Both the position numbers and the translations under genes were made by a program. The notes under the pieces were generated by a model. That model did no database searches. It saw only the letters and a list, made by a program, of their open reading frames with translations, and was not told the DNA's origin. A DNA stretch of 64,000 nt from Oceanobacillus luteolus. Its GTDB lineage: Bacteria; Bacillota; Bacilli; Bacillales; Amphibacillaceae. Numbering within the stretch: position 1 is the stretch's first letter; each line of letters starts with the position of its first letter. The stretch lies in contig NZ_JAMBON010000009.1 of the NCBI RefSeq assembly GCF_023715655.1, positions 1 through 64,000 of the forward strand, given 5' to 3'. Positions 35,763 to 44,669 of the stretch are shown in pieces.

Positions 35763-36941
35763 ATGGGAAACTTTGATGAAGTAATCAATCGTTGGAATAC
35801 AAAATCTGTGAAATGGGATTTGGTAGAAACCTTATTCCAATCAAAGGACGTTATCCCAATGTGGGTAGCAGATATGGATTTCAAAGCTCCACAAGAAGTG
35901 AATGAAGCAATAATAAAACGAGCTGAACACGGTGTATACGGATATACACTGGCTGATCATGCGTTCAAAGAGTCGATTATCAACTGGAACAAAGAAAGAC
36001 ATAACTGGTCCATACAACCTGAATGGCTCACTTTCAGCAGTGGTGTTGTAGCATCATTACATATGGCAATTCAAGCATTTTCTGAGCCTAATGATGGTAT
36101 TTTAATTCAAACTCCAGTATACCCGCCGTTTTATAATTCCATAAACGCATTAGACCGAACCATTATAAAAAACCCACTTATTTTTCAGGACAATTATTAC
36201 ACCATCGACTTTGCTGATTTTGAAGAAAAGTTAAAACAAGTAAAAGTATTTATCCTCTGCTCACCTCATAATCCAGTAGGTCGTGTATGGAGAAAAGATG
36301 AGCTGGAAGAAATGGCGCGTTTATGTATAAAACATAATGTGTTAATCATATCGGATGAAATTCATGGAGATTTAGTTTATCCAGGTAAGAAGCACATTCC
36401 AATCGCATCCCTTTCTGAAGAGATTGCAAACCAAACCATCACATGTATGGCTCCATCTAAAACTTTTAATGTAGCTGGATTGGCTGCATCGTATTGTATC
36501 ACATCAAATGAAGAATATAAGAGATTGCTTGATAAAGCTTTTAACAAACAAGGATTTCATAGCGATCAATTGAACACAATGGGGCAAGTTGCTATGGAAG
36601 CTGCCTATACATATGGCGCTCCCTGGGTTGATGAATTGAATACTCTATTGGAAAGCCATTATCATTTTGTGAAAGAAAGCTTTGAAAAGCATGCACCTGA
36701 GCTCAACGTAGTGAAATCAGAAGGAACTTATTTACTGTGGATTGACTGCAGTGGGTTAAAACTAAATGCCAAAGAACTTAGAGAATTCTTCGTCAAAGAA
36801 GCCAAAGTTGGACTGAACGCAGGCAAGGACTACGGTGAAGAGGGCGAACAGTTTATGAGGATGAATGTGGGCTGTCCACGCGAAACATTGGAAGAAGCAG
36901 TTGAACGTATTATTGAGGCTGTAAAAAGGAATAGAATCTAA
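35763..36941 (+). CDS. patB: MalY/PatB-family aminotransferase (cystathionine beta-lyase)
   Basis: A 392-residue fold-type I PLP enzyme of the MalY/PatB group, which cleaves C-S bonds in cystathionine or cysteine conjugates. The family N-terminus WDLVETLFQSKDVIPMWVADMDF is present, as are the SPHNPVGR motif, ISDEIHGDLVYPG (Asp pairing with PLP) and the PLP lysine in APSKTFNVAGLAAS (near residue 235). The ribosome binding site is GGGAGG. In B. subtilis patB lies beside kinB-kapB; kapB is 1 kb downstream here. Its own promoter is not clear, and an orphan terminator stands about 100 bp upstream. Confidence 0.93.
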   Translation: MGNFDEVINRWNTKSVKWDLVETLFQSKDVIPMWVADMDFKAPQEVNEAIIKRAEHGVYGYTLADHAFKESIINWNKERHNWSIQPEWLTFSSGVVASLHMAIQAFSEPNDGILIQTPVYPPFYNSINALDRTIIKNPLIFQDNYYTIDFADFEEKLKQVKVFILCSPHNPVGRVWRKDELEEMARLCIKHNVLIISDEIHGDLVYPGKKHIPIASLSEEIANQTITCMAPSKTFNVAGLAASYCITSNEEYKRLLDKAFNKQGFHSDQLNTMGQVAMEAAYTYGAPWVDELNTLLESHYHFVKESFEKHAPELNVVKSEGTYLLWIDCSGLKLNAKELREFFVKEAKVGLNAGKDYGEEGEQFMRMNVGCPRETLEEAVERIIEAVKRNRI

Positions 36942-36966
36942 TCTGTCACATTTAAAGAGTAATAAA

Positions 36967-37003
36967 AACAAGGCTTAGATATCATCAAATATCTAAGCCT
37001 TGT
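36967..37003. terminator. terminator between patB and sodC
   Basis: Perfect 15-bp stem ACAAGGCTTAGATAT / ATATCTAAGCCTTGT with a six-base loop between convergent genes. Confidence 0.8.
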
Positions 37004-37050
37004 CCATTTCGATTATTATTAGTATACCTATCCATACTCGTATACTTTTC

Positions 37051-37572
37051 CTATTTCTCATCATCTGCTGTAATTGTTCCACAAACAATTCGATTTCCAG
37101 AATTTCCTGCTGGTTGACTATATCCATCATCGGGTTGATCATGGACTATCAACGACGTGCCTTCTTCACGCAACAAGGAATTCTTTCCATCCATTAATGT
37201 TGCTTCTGCTAACGTTAACTCCTCATCTACTTTGCCGGAACCATCCGCTTCAATATTAGGCAAGTCACCAAGATGCGGTCCTTTTGGATTCATTAAACCA
37301 TGATCTTTGTCTTCAGGATTATAATGATTTCCTGCACTCGTAAAATCAGGTGGATCACATTTTGCATATTCATGGACATGGATACTATGCCAACCGGGAG
37401 CTAATCCTTCCAGCTTCAACTTAACCTTTACTCCTTCAGCTTCTTCGGTTAGGGTTGCTGTACCGAGTTTATCACCGTCAGCATTCAGCATGTCCACTTC
37501 TCTTTTCGAGTCGTCCTCCCCACTCGCACAAGCTGCTAACAGGACTAGTAAAATTATGAATATCCAACGCAT
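37051..37572 (-). CDS. sodC: Cu/Zn superoxide dismutase lipoprotein
   Basis: A 173-residue lipoprotein superoxide dismutase: lipobox LLAAC with Cys15, then the Cu/Zn SOD fold. All seven metal ligands can be placed: copper His65 and His67 (HVH), bridging His83 (GNHYNP), zinc His91, His100 and Asp103 (PHLGD), and copper His144 (LIVHDQ). The active-site Arg161 and the Cys72-Cys164 disulfide are also present. The frame opens at 37632, but the GGAG site fits ATG at 37570-37572. B. subtilis YojM lacks copper ligands, whereas this one looks catalytically complete. It acts outside the membrane against superoxide. Confidence 0.92.
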   Translation of the reverse strand: MRWIFIILLVLLAACASGEDDSKREVDMLNADGDKLGTATLTEEAEGVKVKLKLEGLAPGWHSIHVHEYAKCDPPDFTSAGNHYNPEDKDHGLMNPKGPHLGDLPNIEADGSGKVDEELTLAEATLMDGKNSLLREEGTSLIVHDQPDDGYSQPAGNSGNRIVCGTITADDEK

Positions 37573-37640
37573 GTCTTTGACTCCTTCTAGGTTACTATCA
37601 ACAGTATCCCAGGAAAAGTCATCTTTAAACATCTAAAATC

Positions 37641-37847
37641 TTATTTATTTTTCTCTGAGTCCTCTTTTTCAATTTCATCAATTACATCTTTATATTTTTC
37701 TTCAAATTTCTTTTCTTCTTTTCTTGATTTTTTAATAAAGAAATATAGTGCCAAAACAGCAAATGACATAAAAATGATTAACATAATTACTGATGGCAAA
37801 TATTCGGATTTGTCCTCAGGGAAATATAAAAACGGCATATAAATCAT
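37641..37847 (-). CDS. small single-pass membrane protein
   Basis: Encodes 68 residues: a short N-terminus, one transmembrane helix (about 19-38, PSVIMLIIFMSFAVLALYFF) and a highly charged cytoplasmic tail (KKSRKEEKKFEEKYKDVIDEIEKED). No family recognised. The ribosome binding site is weak (AAGGG about 13 nt upstream). It is upstream of sodC on the same strand with a 68-bp gap. Its function is unknown. Confidence 0.65.
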   Translation of the reverse strand: MIYMPFLYFPEDKSEYLPSVIMLIIFMSFAVLALYFFIKKSRKEEKKFEEKYKDVIDEIEKEDSEKNK

Positions 37848-37969
37848 TTTCTCTCACACCCTTCTTACTTAGTATATCAAAAAGTTTTTGGACACGCATT
37901 CCATAGTAATCAGTAGCTATTATTCGCAAATTATTCATGATTTTGGCACAATAGAGTTGGGAGGTTTTA

Positions 37970-38371
37970 ATGATGGACAAGGTAAAGATCGGTGAGATTG
38001 TACGAGCGCACTACCGCTCAGGAACATATATTGGGAAAGTGATCGAAGACCGTGGCGACAGGTTTCTGATTGAAGTGCTTGCGGTTTATAAGCATCCTCT
38101 TCAGGGAGATTTACATAACATGAACGCTACAAAGAATGTATTTTTCCACGAGAGAAAAGCTCTCGCCTTTCATGAAAAGATGAATGTTAAAAAACCAGCC
38201 GTGCATCCATATGATGGGGAAATCCCGGAGTATAAAGATTCATTGAAACAGGCTTTAGAAATCTATAAAAACAAACTTGAAGAGAATGACAGTGAATATA
38301 ATCAACTTGCCTTGAAGACTTTACATCGACTAGAGGAAGAAGTGTATTCAAAAATTATAAAAGGAAGCTAG
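37970..38371 (+). CDS. kapB: kinase-associated protein KapB
   Basis: A 133-residue protein of the KapB family: KIGEIVRAHYRSGTYIGKVIED at the N-terminus, VLAVYKHPLQGDLHNMNATKNVFFHERKALAFHEK in the middle (split here for its conserved HPLQGDLH block), and a helical tail. In B. subtilis KapB supports signalling by the sporulation kinase KinB. Here no kinase gene is adjacent: kapB is flanked by the small membrane-protein gene and ptsH. There is no signal peptide, so the older 'lipoprotein' label does not fit. The ribosome binding site GGGAGG serves the paired ATGs at 37970/37973. Confidence 0.88.
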   Translation: MMDKVKIGEIVRAHYRSGTYIGKVIEDRGDRFLIEVLAVYKHPLQGDLHNMNATKNVFFHERKALAFHEKMNVKKPAVHPYDGEIPEYKDSLKQALEIYKNKLEENDSEYNQLALKTLHRLEEEVYSKIIKGS

Positions 38372-38396
38372 AGTCCCCTCACGCTTCCTTTATTTT

Positions 38397-38660
38397 TTAC
38401 TCGCCTAAATGTTCTTTGATTACTGAAGTAATTCCTTCGATTGCTTCATCCTCATCATTACCTTCAGCAATGATTTCGATTTCTGCACCTTTTGGAATTC
38501 CTAGGGACATGACTCCCATAATGGATTTCAAGTTTACTTTTTTATCCTTATACGTAATTTGAATCTCAGAGCTGTATTGACCCGCCTTATTCACCAATAG
38601 AGTTGCTGGTCTTGCATGTACTCCAGATTCCGCTGTTATTGTAAAGTTTTTAGTTTGCAT
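38397..38660 (-). CDS. ptsH: phosphocarrier protein HPr
   Basis: An 87-residue HPr. The phosphorylatable histidine lies in GVHARPAT (His15) and the regulatory serine in [12 protein letters not shown] (Ser46). The presence of His15 separates it from Crh, which has Gln there. It passes phosphate from enzyme I to PTS permeases and, when Ser46 is phosphorylated, is a CcpA cofactor. The gene is monocistronic here; ptsI is not next to it. The frame opens at 38732, but AAGGG and the family N-terminus fit ATG at 38658-38660. Confidence 0.93.
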   Translation of the reverse strand: MQTKNFTITAESGVHARPATLLVNKAGQYSSEIQITYKDKKVNLKSIMGVMSLGIPKGAEIEIIAEGNDEDEAIEGITSVIKEHLGE

Positions 38661-38721
38661 TGTATCGCTTCCCTTCCATCTATTTAACACTACGTATAAT
38701 AATGTATTTTTCCTCTTTTTC

Positions 38722-38749
38722 ATTATAAACAATTTCCGCCTATATTCAA
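38722..38749 (-). promoter_or_regulatory. ptsH promoter
   Basis: Minus-strand TTGAAT (38744-38749), a 16-bp spacer and a perfect TATAAT (38722-38727), about 60 bp upstream of the HPr start codon. Confidence 0.75.
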
Positions 38750-38860
38750 ACTAATAACTCAGGAAATCTCTTTAAAGATAAATAATATATTGCAGAAATT
38801 TGTCAATGATTTTTGAGTATGGTACCTTTACTTATGATAAGACCGAAGGAGGAATGGAAC

Positions 38861-39562
38861 ATGAGTGTACATATAGGTGCAAAAAAAGGAGAAATTGCGG
38901 AGACGATTTTACTTCCTGGAGATCCATTACGGGCAAAGTATATTGCAGAAACATTTCTCGAAGATGTAAAACTCTACAATGAAGTTCGCGGTATGTATGG
39001 TTACACCGGAAAATATAAAGGAAAAGAAGTATCAGTACAAGGTACAGGTATGGGAGTCCCTTCCATCTCGATTTATGTCAATGAATTGATAAACGAATAT
39101 GATGTAAAGAAATTGATTCGTGTTGGCACTTGTGGAGCACTTCAAAAAGATGTCAAAGTTAGAGATGTCATCATTGCTCAAGGAGCTACAACGGATTCAC
39201 AAGCTAACAAACTTATTTTCGGAGACATTTTCTATGCACCACTGGCAGATTTCAACCTGCTGAAAAAAGCTTATGATGCTGCAACGGATAAAGGGATGTC
39301 TGTTCAAGTTGGAAATGTATTTACTAGTGACAACTTTTATCGTGAAAATGCAAGACAAGTCAATGAACTCCTTGCGAATTATAATGTCCTTGCAATTGAA
39401 ATGGAAACGACAGCTCTCTATACATTAGCAGCAAAATATGACCGTCAAGCACTATCGGTATTAACTGTGTCTGACCATATTTTAACTGGTGAAGAAACAA
39501 CAGCTGAAGAACGTCAGACAACATTTAATGAAATGATTGAAATAGCACTAGAAACAGCATAA
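38861..39562 (+). CDS. deoD: purine-nucleoside phosphorylase, DeoD type
   Basis: Cleaves purine (deoxy)nucleosides with phosphate in salvage. The 233 residues match hexameric Deo[28 protein letters not shown] at the N-terminus (phosphate site GDP), [25 protein letters not shown], the nucleoside-binding [13 protein letters not shown] (Glu near 180), and the catalytic Asp in [10 protein letters not shown] (near 204). The frame opens at 38813, but AAGGAGG fits ATG 38861. It is monocistronic with its own terminator. Confidence 0.96.
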   Translation: MSVHIGAKKGEIAETILLPGDPLRAKYIAETFLEDVKLYNEVRGMYGYTGKYKGKEVSVQGTGMGVPSISIYVNELINEYDVKKLIRVGTCGALQKDVKVRDVIIAQGATTDSQANKLIFGDIFYAPLADFNLLKKAYDAATDKGMSVQVGNVFTSDNFYRENARQVNELLANYNVLAIEMETTALYTLAAKYDRQALSVLTVSDHILTGEETTAEERQTTFNEMIEIALETA

Positions 39563-39577
39563 GATTTCTAATTCCGA

Positions 39578-39607
39578 TCACCCCAGATAATTCTGGGGTG
39601 ATTTTTA
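39578..39607 (+). terminator. deoD terminator
   Basis: ATCACCCCAGA ... TCTGGGGTGAT stem followed by TTTTATT. Confidence 0.88.
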
Positions 39608-39659
39608 TTGTCACCTAGATAAACATTAAGTTGACATTGATGACCTTTCTATGTAATAT
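39607..39659 (+). promoter_or_regulatory. bioY promoter with candidate BirA operator
   Basis: TTGACA (39631-39636), a 17-bp spacer and TAATAT (39654-39659). The -35 overlaps the right half of an imperfect inverted repeat, ATTGTCACCTA (39607-39617) and TAAGTTGACATT (about 39627-39638), resembling the dyad bound by BirA in front of biotin genes. The promoter is well supported; the operator is a weak match. Confidence 0.6.
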
Positions 39660-39682
39660 CTAAAAAAGGGAGGGAATATCAC

Positions 39683-40279
39683 TTGAAACAATTTAGAACA
39701 TTAGATCTAACCTTTGGGGCCATGTTTGTTTGTCTAATGGTAATTGGGGCAAATATTACCGTTTGGTTCCCAATGCTTGCCATACCCATTGGCGGAACGA
39801 CTGTACCAGTTTCTTTACAAACTTTCTTTGCAATTTTAGCAGGATCTATGCTCGGTAAACGGCGAGGAGCATTTACCATCATTACATACATTCTTGTCGG
39901 TGCAGCTGGTGTGCCAGTTTTCGCTGGGATGCAAGGTGGACCATTTACATTAATCAGTCCAACTGGAGGATTTTTAATTTCATTTGTTTTTGTCGCTTTT
40001 GCAGCTGGCTACGTCAGCGAAAAATTTGGTAAAGATTCTTTTATTGGTTATACGATTGCTGCCTTGGCAGGTCTTGTAGTGAACTATGTAATTGGTGTGA
40101 GTTATATGTATCTTGCTATGAATACATGGCTCAATCTTGAAATTTCCTATATCGTTGCTTGGGCAGGAATGATTCCGTTTATCATAAAGGATGCAGCACT
40201 CTCTTTCGTTGCCGCAATCTTTATGATACAACTGATTAAACGCGTACCAGCGACTTGGATCAAGGCAAGAGCCTCCTAA
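39683..40279 (+). CDS. bioY: biotin transporter BioY
   Basis: A 198-residue integral membrane protein with about six hydrophobic segments, the S component of the biotin ECF transporter. The family signatures are PIGGTTVPVSLQTFFAILAGSMLG near residue 32 and AAGVPVFAGMQGGPFTLISPTGGFLISF (two adjacent blocks) near residue 73. The start is TTG at 39683 with GGGAGGG eight bases upstream. The shared energising module is elsewhere. A possible BirA operator overlaps its promoter, which fits biotin repression. Confidence 0.93.
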   Translation: MKQFRTLDLTFGAMFVCLMVIGANITVWFPMLAIPIGGTTVPVSLQTFFAILAGSMLGKRRGAFTIITYILVGAAGVPVFAGMQGGPFTLISPTGGFLISFVFVAFAAGYVSEKFGKDSFIGYTIAALAGLVVNYVIGVSYMYLAMNTWLNLEISYIVAWAGMIPFIIKDAALSFVAAIFMIQLIKRVPATWIKARAS

Positions 40280-40371
40280 GATTCGACCTCTTCCTGTCTT
40301 GTTTACTAAGCAAAGGCCTTATGGTAAACTTGTTACTACTTAGGCTTTCAACAGGAAGGAAGAATCGACAG

Positions 40372-40848
40372 ATGGAGATATTTACAAACTTTCCTTTATG
40401 GGCGGCTTTAATTGCAATTGTCATTGCACAATTTATTAAAGTACCAATAAAACTAATCGTTGCACGGGAACTTTCCGTTCGAATTGCTTTCAGTACTGGA
40501 GGAATGCCGAGCAGTCATTCTGCCGCGGTTACTGCACTAATTACTGCAATCGGTATTGTTGAAGGAGTAACTTCCAGTCTGTTTGCAATCGCTTGTGTAT
40601 TCGGTGTCATTACGATGTATGATGCATCCGGTATCCGACGTCATGCAGGTGTCCATGCTGCCGTATTGAATCAGTTGATGAAAGACTTGCAAACAATTTT
40701 CGAAGAAGCGAAAGAATGGAATAAAAAAGATGATGAAAAAAAACGTGAGGATTTGAAGGAATTATTAGGGCATGAACCGATTGAAGTATTCTTTGGTGCT
40801 TTGACCGGTATAATCGTCGCCTTTCTCGTTCATCCCTTATTTTTATAA
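40372..40848 (+). CDS. yuiD: divergent PAP2-family membrane protein (YuiD)
   Basis: A 158-residue membrane protein of the divergent PAP2/haloperoxidase (DUF212) family. The phosphatase-like motif is visible as TGGMPSSHSAAVTAL near residue 44 with the catalytic-type histidine, followed by MYDASGIRRHAGVHA near residue 83. About four hydrophobic segments. Lipid phosphate phosphatase activity is possible but unproven for this branch. The open frame begins at 40255 inside bioY, but the AGGAAGG site fits ATG at 40372. It lies 92 bp downstream of bioY and may be co-transcribed with it. Confidence 0.88.
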   Translation: MEIFTNFPLWAALIAIVIAQFIKVPIKLIVARELSVRIAFSTGGMPSSHSAAVTALITAIGIVEGVTSSLFAIACVFGVITMYDASGIRRHAGVHAAVLNQLMKDLQTIFEEAKEWNKKDDEKKREDLKELLGHEPIEVFFGALTGIIVAFLVHPLFL

Positions 40849-40854
40849 CACTAA

Positions 40855-40889
40855 AGACCCCAGAATGACATCCATTCTGGGGTCTTTCA
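40855..40889. terminator. bidirectional terminator between yuiD and yuiC
   Basis: Perfect AAAGACCCCAGAATG / CATTCTGGGGTCTTT stem with a five-base loop between convergent genes. Confidence 0.9.
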
Positions 40890-40895
40890 TCTGTA

Positions 40896-41570
40896 CTATT
40901 CACTGATAAATTCAGAACGAAAAACTTGAAGCGCTTCATTATCGTTCAATTCTGCCAAAACTTCCTCTGACAGACTCCCTTCACCCATTTCAATCACATA
41001 CACATCAAGCTCTTGTTTTCCCCATTCATTATATACATCTTCTACTGTCTCATAATATAAATCGATTCTATTTCCTTGAATCGCACTTCCAATATCTGCT
41101 ACTACACCATATCCATAAGATGGAATATAAAGCACGGTACCAATCGGAAAAACATTGATATCTGCGGCAATGGTCGAATACAAATCACGTTTAACTTGGA
41201 CACCTGAATACGTAATTCCATACTCTGGATGGGCTTCCGTCTTTCCTGTCGACTCAAAGCCGGCCGTATATCCTGTTGCAATTACATTCACTTTATCATA
41301 TTGTTCGAAATCAATAGCTTCTTCTAACGTTTGCGGCGCATCAATACTGTCACTCGATATATACGTAACCGGGGATTTCTCATGGTGTAATTCTTTGTTG
41401 TTCAACGATGTTTCTCGTAGTCCAAATTGTTCGGCGGTGATTCCACCATTGTCAACTTGAACCATTTGCGCATAGACTCGGCCGCTATCCTCTTCTAATG
41501 TGGTTACGGCCACTAGGAATATAGCAATAAATAATGTTATTATTCCTAGTTTTTCGTAAAAAGTCTTCAT
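40896..41570 (-). CDS. yuiC: 3D-domain protein YuiC (peptidoglycan hydrolase-like)
   Basis: A 224-residue exported or membrane-anchored protein. An N-terminal hydrophobic segment (about 8-24, [17 protein letters not shown]) leads to a C-terminal 3D domain, named for three conserved aspartates, seen here in [21 protein letters not shown] and NRIDLYY. This double-psi beta-barrel is shared with the MltA lytic transglycosylase and with B. subtilis YuiC and YabE, so cleavage of peptidoglycan glycan strands is likely. The frame opens at 41654, but GAGAGGTG fits ATG at 41568-41570. It converges on yuiD. Confidence 0.88.
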   Translation of the reverse strand: MKTFYEKLGIITLFIAIFLVAVTTLEEDSGRVYAQMVQVDNGGITAEQFGLRETSLNNKELHHEKSPVTYISSDSIDAPQTLEEAIDFEQYDKVNVIATGYTAGFESTGKTEAHPEYGITYSGVQVKRDLYSTIAADINVFPIGTVLYIPSYGYGVVADIGSAIQGNRIDLYYETVEDVYNEWGKQELDVYVIEMGEGSLSEEVLAELNDNEALQVFRSEFISE

Positions 41571-41782
41571 TTTTACACCTCTCTGGTACTTCCAATTTGA
41601 TGGTTTTATATTTATACCACCTGATTTTTCTTTACACCAGATTAGGATGTCCAATTAGAATATGAATATACATCATAATTTAGAAATTTTAAATTTATCG
41701 GCATTATCATAAGTTTGTATACGATATGTGATATGCCAAACTGCAACTTTCCTAACTGCTTTAGATACTTGACCATTACAAA

Positions 41783-41815
41783 AAAGACGGGCAGGATTTT
41801 TTCCTGTCCGTCTTA
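41783..41815 (-). terminator. terminator of the UPF0182 gene
   Basis: Minus-strand AAGACGGACAGG ... CCTGCCCGTCTT followed by TTTT, about 20 bp after the stop codon. Confidence 0.9.
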
Positions 41816-41836
41816 GCATAAGCTAACATGTTGATT

Positions 41837-44578
41837 CTATTCGATATTTGCCAGGATTTCCTCAATCTCGGCCATAATCCTTCCAGCCTCTTCCCAATCA
41901 CCATTTGATAAGGCTTCTTGGTAATCATCAAATAAAGTGGAGAATTGCTGAAGTATAACATCTGCTCCCTCTAAAGGAATGGATGGTGTCGTTTCCTCAC
42001 CTTCCTCGACCTCTCCATCACCAATTGGTGTTGGTGGAGCTCCTCGGTCGATTAAATCAAAGAGAGCATCCAATGCACGATCAAAGTTTGATTCCATGAC
42101 AATGTAATCTTCATAAGCAATTATAATTTGTTTTACTTCTGGTAATGACGTTTCATTGGCAGATTCAATATAAATCGGTTCAACATACATGATTGTATCT
42201 TCTATTGGAATAGCTATCAAGTTCCCTCGGATAACCTCTGAACCACCTTGGGACCATAGATTTAATTGTTGCGAAATCGTACTATCCTGATTGATCCTGT
42301 TCTCAATTTGCTGTGGTCCATAGATGTTCCGCTGTTTCGGGAAGGTGTAAACAAATAATTCTCCGTAATTGTCCCCATCATTTCGTACCCCCATCCAAGC
42401 AATCATATTTTGCCTATTCTTCGGGGTATATGGAACCATTAAGATGAATTCCTCTTCTTCATACTCCGGCAATTTCATCGTGATATAATATGGTTCGATT
42501 TCCACATCAGAATCGAAATAGTTTTCAGTAGCAAATTGCCAGTAGTCTTCTCTGTTATAGAAGACTTCTAAGTTGGACATGTGATACGTTCCATACATTT
42601 TAGCTTGAACCTTAAAGAGCTGTTCAGGATAACGGAAATGACGTTGTACATCTTCCGGGATCTCTTCCGTGAATAAGTCAGGGAAGATAGCCTGGTAAGT
42701 CCTTACCAACGGTTCTTCAGGGTCCACATTATAGAAGTCAACTTCTCCGGTATAAGCGTCGACTACAACTTTTACCGAGTTGCGAATATAATTATCATCT
42801 CCACTGAATTGTTCAGAATATGGATAGTTTTCGGCTACAAGATAAGCATCAATCATCCAAGCTAGGCTTCCATCATCACGGATAAAGATGTATGGATCTG
42901 AATCATATTCAAAGAAAGGCGCTATCTTAGTTACACGATCCATAATATTACGTGTCTTTAATAATCTACTATCCGAGTCGAGTTGATCAGATACAAGGAA
43001 TCGGAAAGATGCTTGATCGATTGCAAACAACAAGCGGTTGAAGCCATTCAGCTGAATACCAGCTTCCTCTTCATAACGGCTTGACACGTTCTCATCCCCA
43101 GATGGGTAGTCAAACTCATCTACATTCGTATCTACAATGACATCATTATAATCTTCTTCCCCAAAATAAATTTGAGGACGCGTTACATCAATTGCCCCTT
43201 CAACAGGAATATTTCTCAGTAAATATTGTGGCTGTCCTTGGCCTGTAACTTCATTTACATGACTCATCGCCACACCATAACCGTGAGTATATCGAAGATT
43301 TCGGTTTACCCATGTTTGTGCTTGTTCTGGTAAATCTTCTGTACTTAATTCGCGGGCTCCGATAAAGACCTGTTGATAGTCACCATCAATTTCATATCGA
43401 TCAATATCAATATCATTAAATTGATAATACGTCCGGAATGTTTGTATCTGATTATAGATATCTAGTAACGGACGAGAATCATTGATACGGATATTATCGA
43501 TCGTCAATGCGTTTCTCTCCACCATGTCACGGTCAAGGGAATAATTTCCGGGATGCTGCTCTTCTTTAATTTCATCAAGATTATATGCAGCCTTTGTAAA
43601 TTCCAAGTTCCGCTCCAAGTATGGTGATTCTCTATGGAATTCATTTGGTGATACGACAAAGTTCTGTACTATTATCGATGCACCCTGACCAGCAATCAGT
43701 AAGACGAAATAAGCTGCAATTGGAATGATTACCGATTTCATCCTTCCTCGGTATAAACCAATAATTGTCCAAACAGCTGCGATAATTGCTACAGCAGCAA
43801 GAACATAAGCTTTAGGTATATTAATGAGTTCATCTGTATAGCTTAATCCATAGACAACGCTTGTTTGGAATAAGTTGACCTGATTGGACAAGAGTGTATG
43901 ATAAGGTTGGAGCAGATGAATCGCTGCGACCATCAAACCAACAAGGCCGATTGTTACTCCGATATGGAGTTGAGCTCTTCTGCTTAACCGATACATATGG
44001 AAAACAGAATAAGCGCCGGCTACGACGAGAAGTGCGAGTATCGCCAATGTAAGAATCAGATAAATGACAAACTCCAAGAATGGCAATACAAACATGTAGA
44101 AGGAAATGTCCATATTAAAATGCGGATCAGTAACTCCAAACTTTTCATGTTGCAAAAATTTTAGTAGCGGTTCCCAACCAAGTCCTTGGACTACTGAACT
44201 TCCTAAGACCCCTACAAGAAAAGATGTACCGACGATGATCAAACGGCTGAATTTCTTTTCGGCAAGAAAAGGCGGCAATTGGCTTTCATGGAAATGATTT
44301 ACATATGAACTACGAATCCATTGTAATGTGATGAAAGTAGCGATGAAAAATAAAACAAAGCCAATTCCCATCAACGTCAATTTACTACCTAGTATAGTCG
44401 TAAAAACATTGCCAAATCCTAGGTTATCCATCCATATATAATCGGTGATCCAATTAAAAGTAAGTAAGAATACTAATCCAATTGCTAAAAGAATACCAAA
44501 GATTATTCCAAATATCTTCCCCGTTTTTTTCATTTTTGCTAGTTGTTCTGGAGTTACATTAGGTTCTTTTGTACTCAC
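41837..44578 (-). CDS. UPF0182-family large membrane protein
   Basis: A 913-residue protein with about seven transmembrane segments in the first 290 residues, beginning at KIFGIIFGILLAIGLVFLLTF. A long extracytoplasmic region of about 560 residues follows, and the acidic tail carries a coil-like DDYQEALSNGDWEEAGRIMAEIEEI. The large soluble part with YGTYHMSNLEVFYNREDYW and FPKQRNIYGPQQIENRINQD is typical of UPF0182 (COG1615), a widely conserved family without an assigned function. The start is GTG (44576-44578) with GGGAGG six bases upstream. It stands alone, with its own terminator. Confidence 0.9.
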   Translation of the reverse strand: MSTKEPNVTPEQLAKMKKTGKIFGIIFGILLAIGLVFLLTFNWITDYIWMDNLGFGNVFTTILGSKLTLMGIGFVLFFIATFITLQWIRSSYVNHFHESQLPPFLAEKKFSRLIIVGTSFLVGVLGSSVVQGLGWEPLLKFLQHEKFGVTDPHFNMDISFYMFVLPFLEFVIYLILTLAILALLVVAGAYSVFHMYRLSRRAQLHIGVTIGLVGLMVAAIHLLQPYHTLLSNQVNLFQTSVVYGLSYTDELINIPKAYVLAAVAIIAAVWTIIGLYRGRMKSVIIPIAAYFVLLIAGQGASIIVQNFVVSPNEFHRESPYLERNLEFTKAAYNLDEIKEEQHPGNYSLDRDMVERNALTIDNIRINDSRPLLDIYNQIQTFRTYYQFNDIDIDRYEIDGDYQQVFIGARELSTEDLPEQAQTWVNRNLRYTHGYGVAMSHVNEVTGQGQPQYLLRNIPVEGAIDVTRPQIYFGEEDYNDVIVDTNVDEFDYPSGDENVSSRYEEEAGIQLNGFNRLLFAIDQASFRFLVSDQLDSDSRLLKTRNIMDRVTKIAPFFEYDSDPYIFIRDDGSLAWMIDAYLVAENYPYSEQFSGDDNYIRNSVKVVVDAYTGEVDFYNVDPEEPLVRTYQAIFPDLFTEEIPEDVQRHFRYPEQLFKVQAKMYGTYHMSNLEVFYNREDYWQFATENYFDSDVEIEPYYITMKLPEYEEEEFILMVPYTPKNRQNMIAWMGVRNDGDNYGELFVYTFPKQRNIYGPQQIENRINQDSTISQQLNLWSQGGSEVIRGNLIAIPIEDTIMYVEPIYIESANETSLPEVKQIIIAYEDYIVMESNFDRALDALFDLIDRGAPPTPIGDGEVEEGEETTPSIPLEGADVILQQFSTLFDDYQEALSNGDWEEAGRIMAEIEEILANIE

Positions 44579-44669
44579 AGTAGACCTCCCTTAATTGTTT
44601 TTCTAACATTTATCATAACAGATATCATTCTGCAATGCCTCATATTATTATGTAAACAGCAATTTCAAT

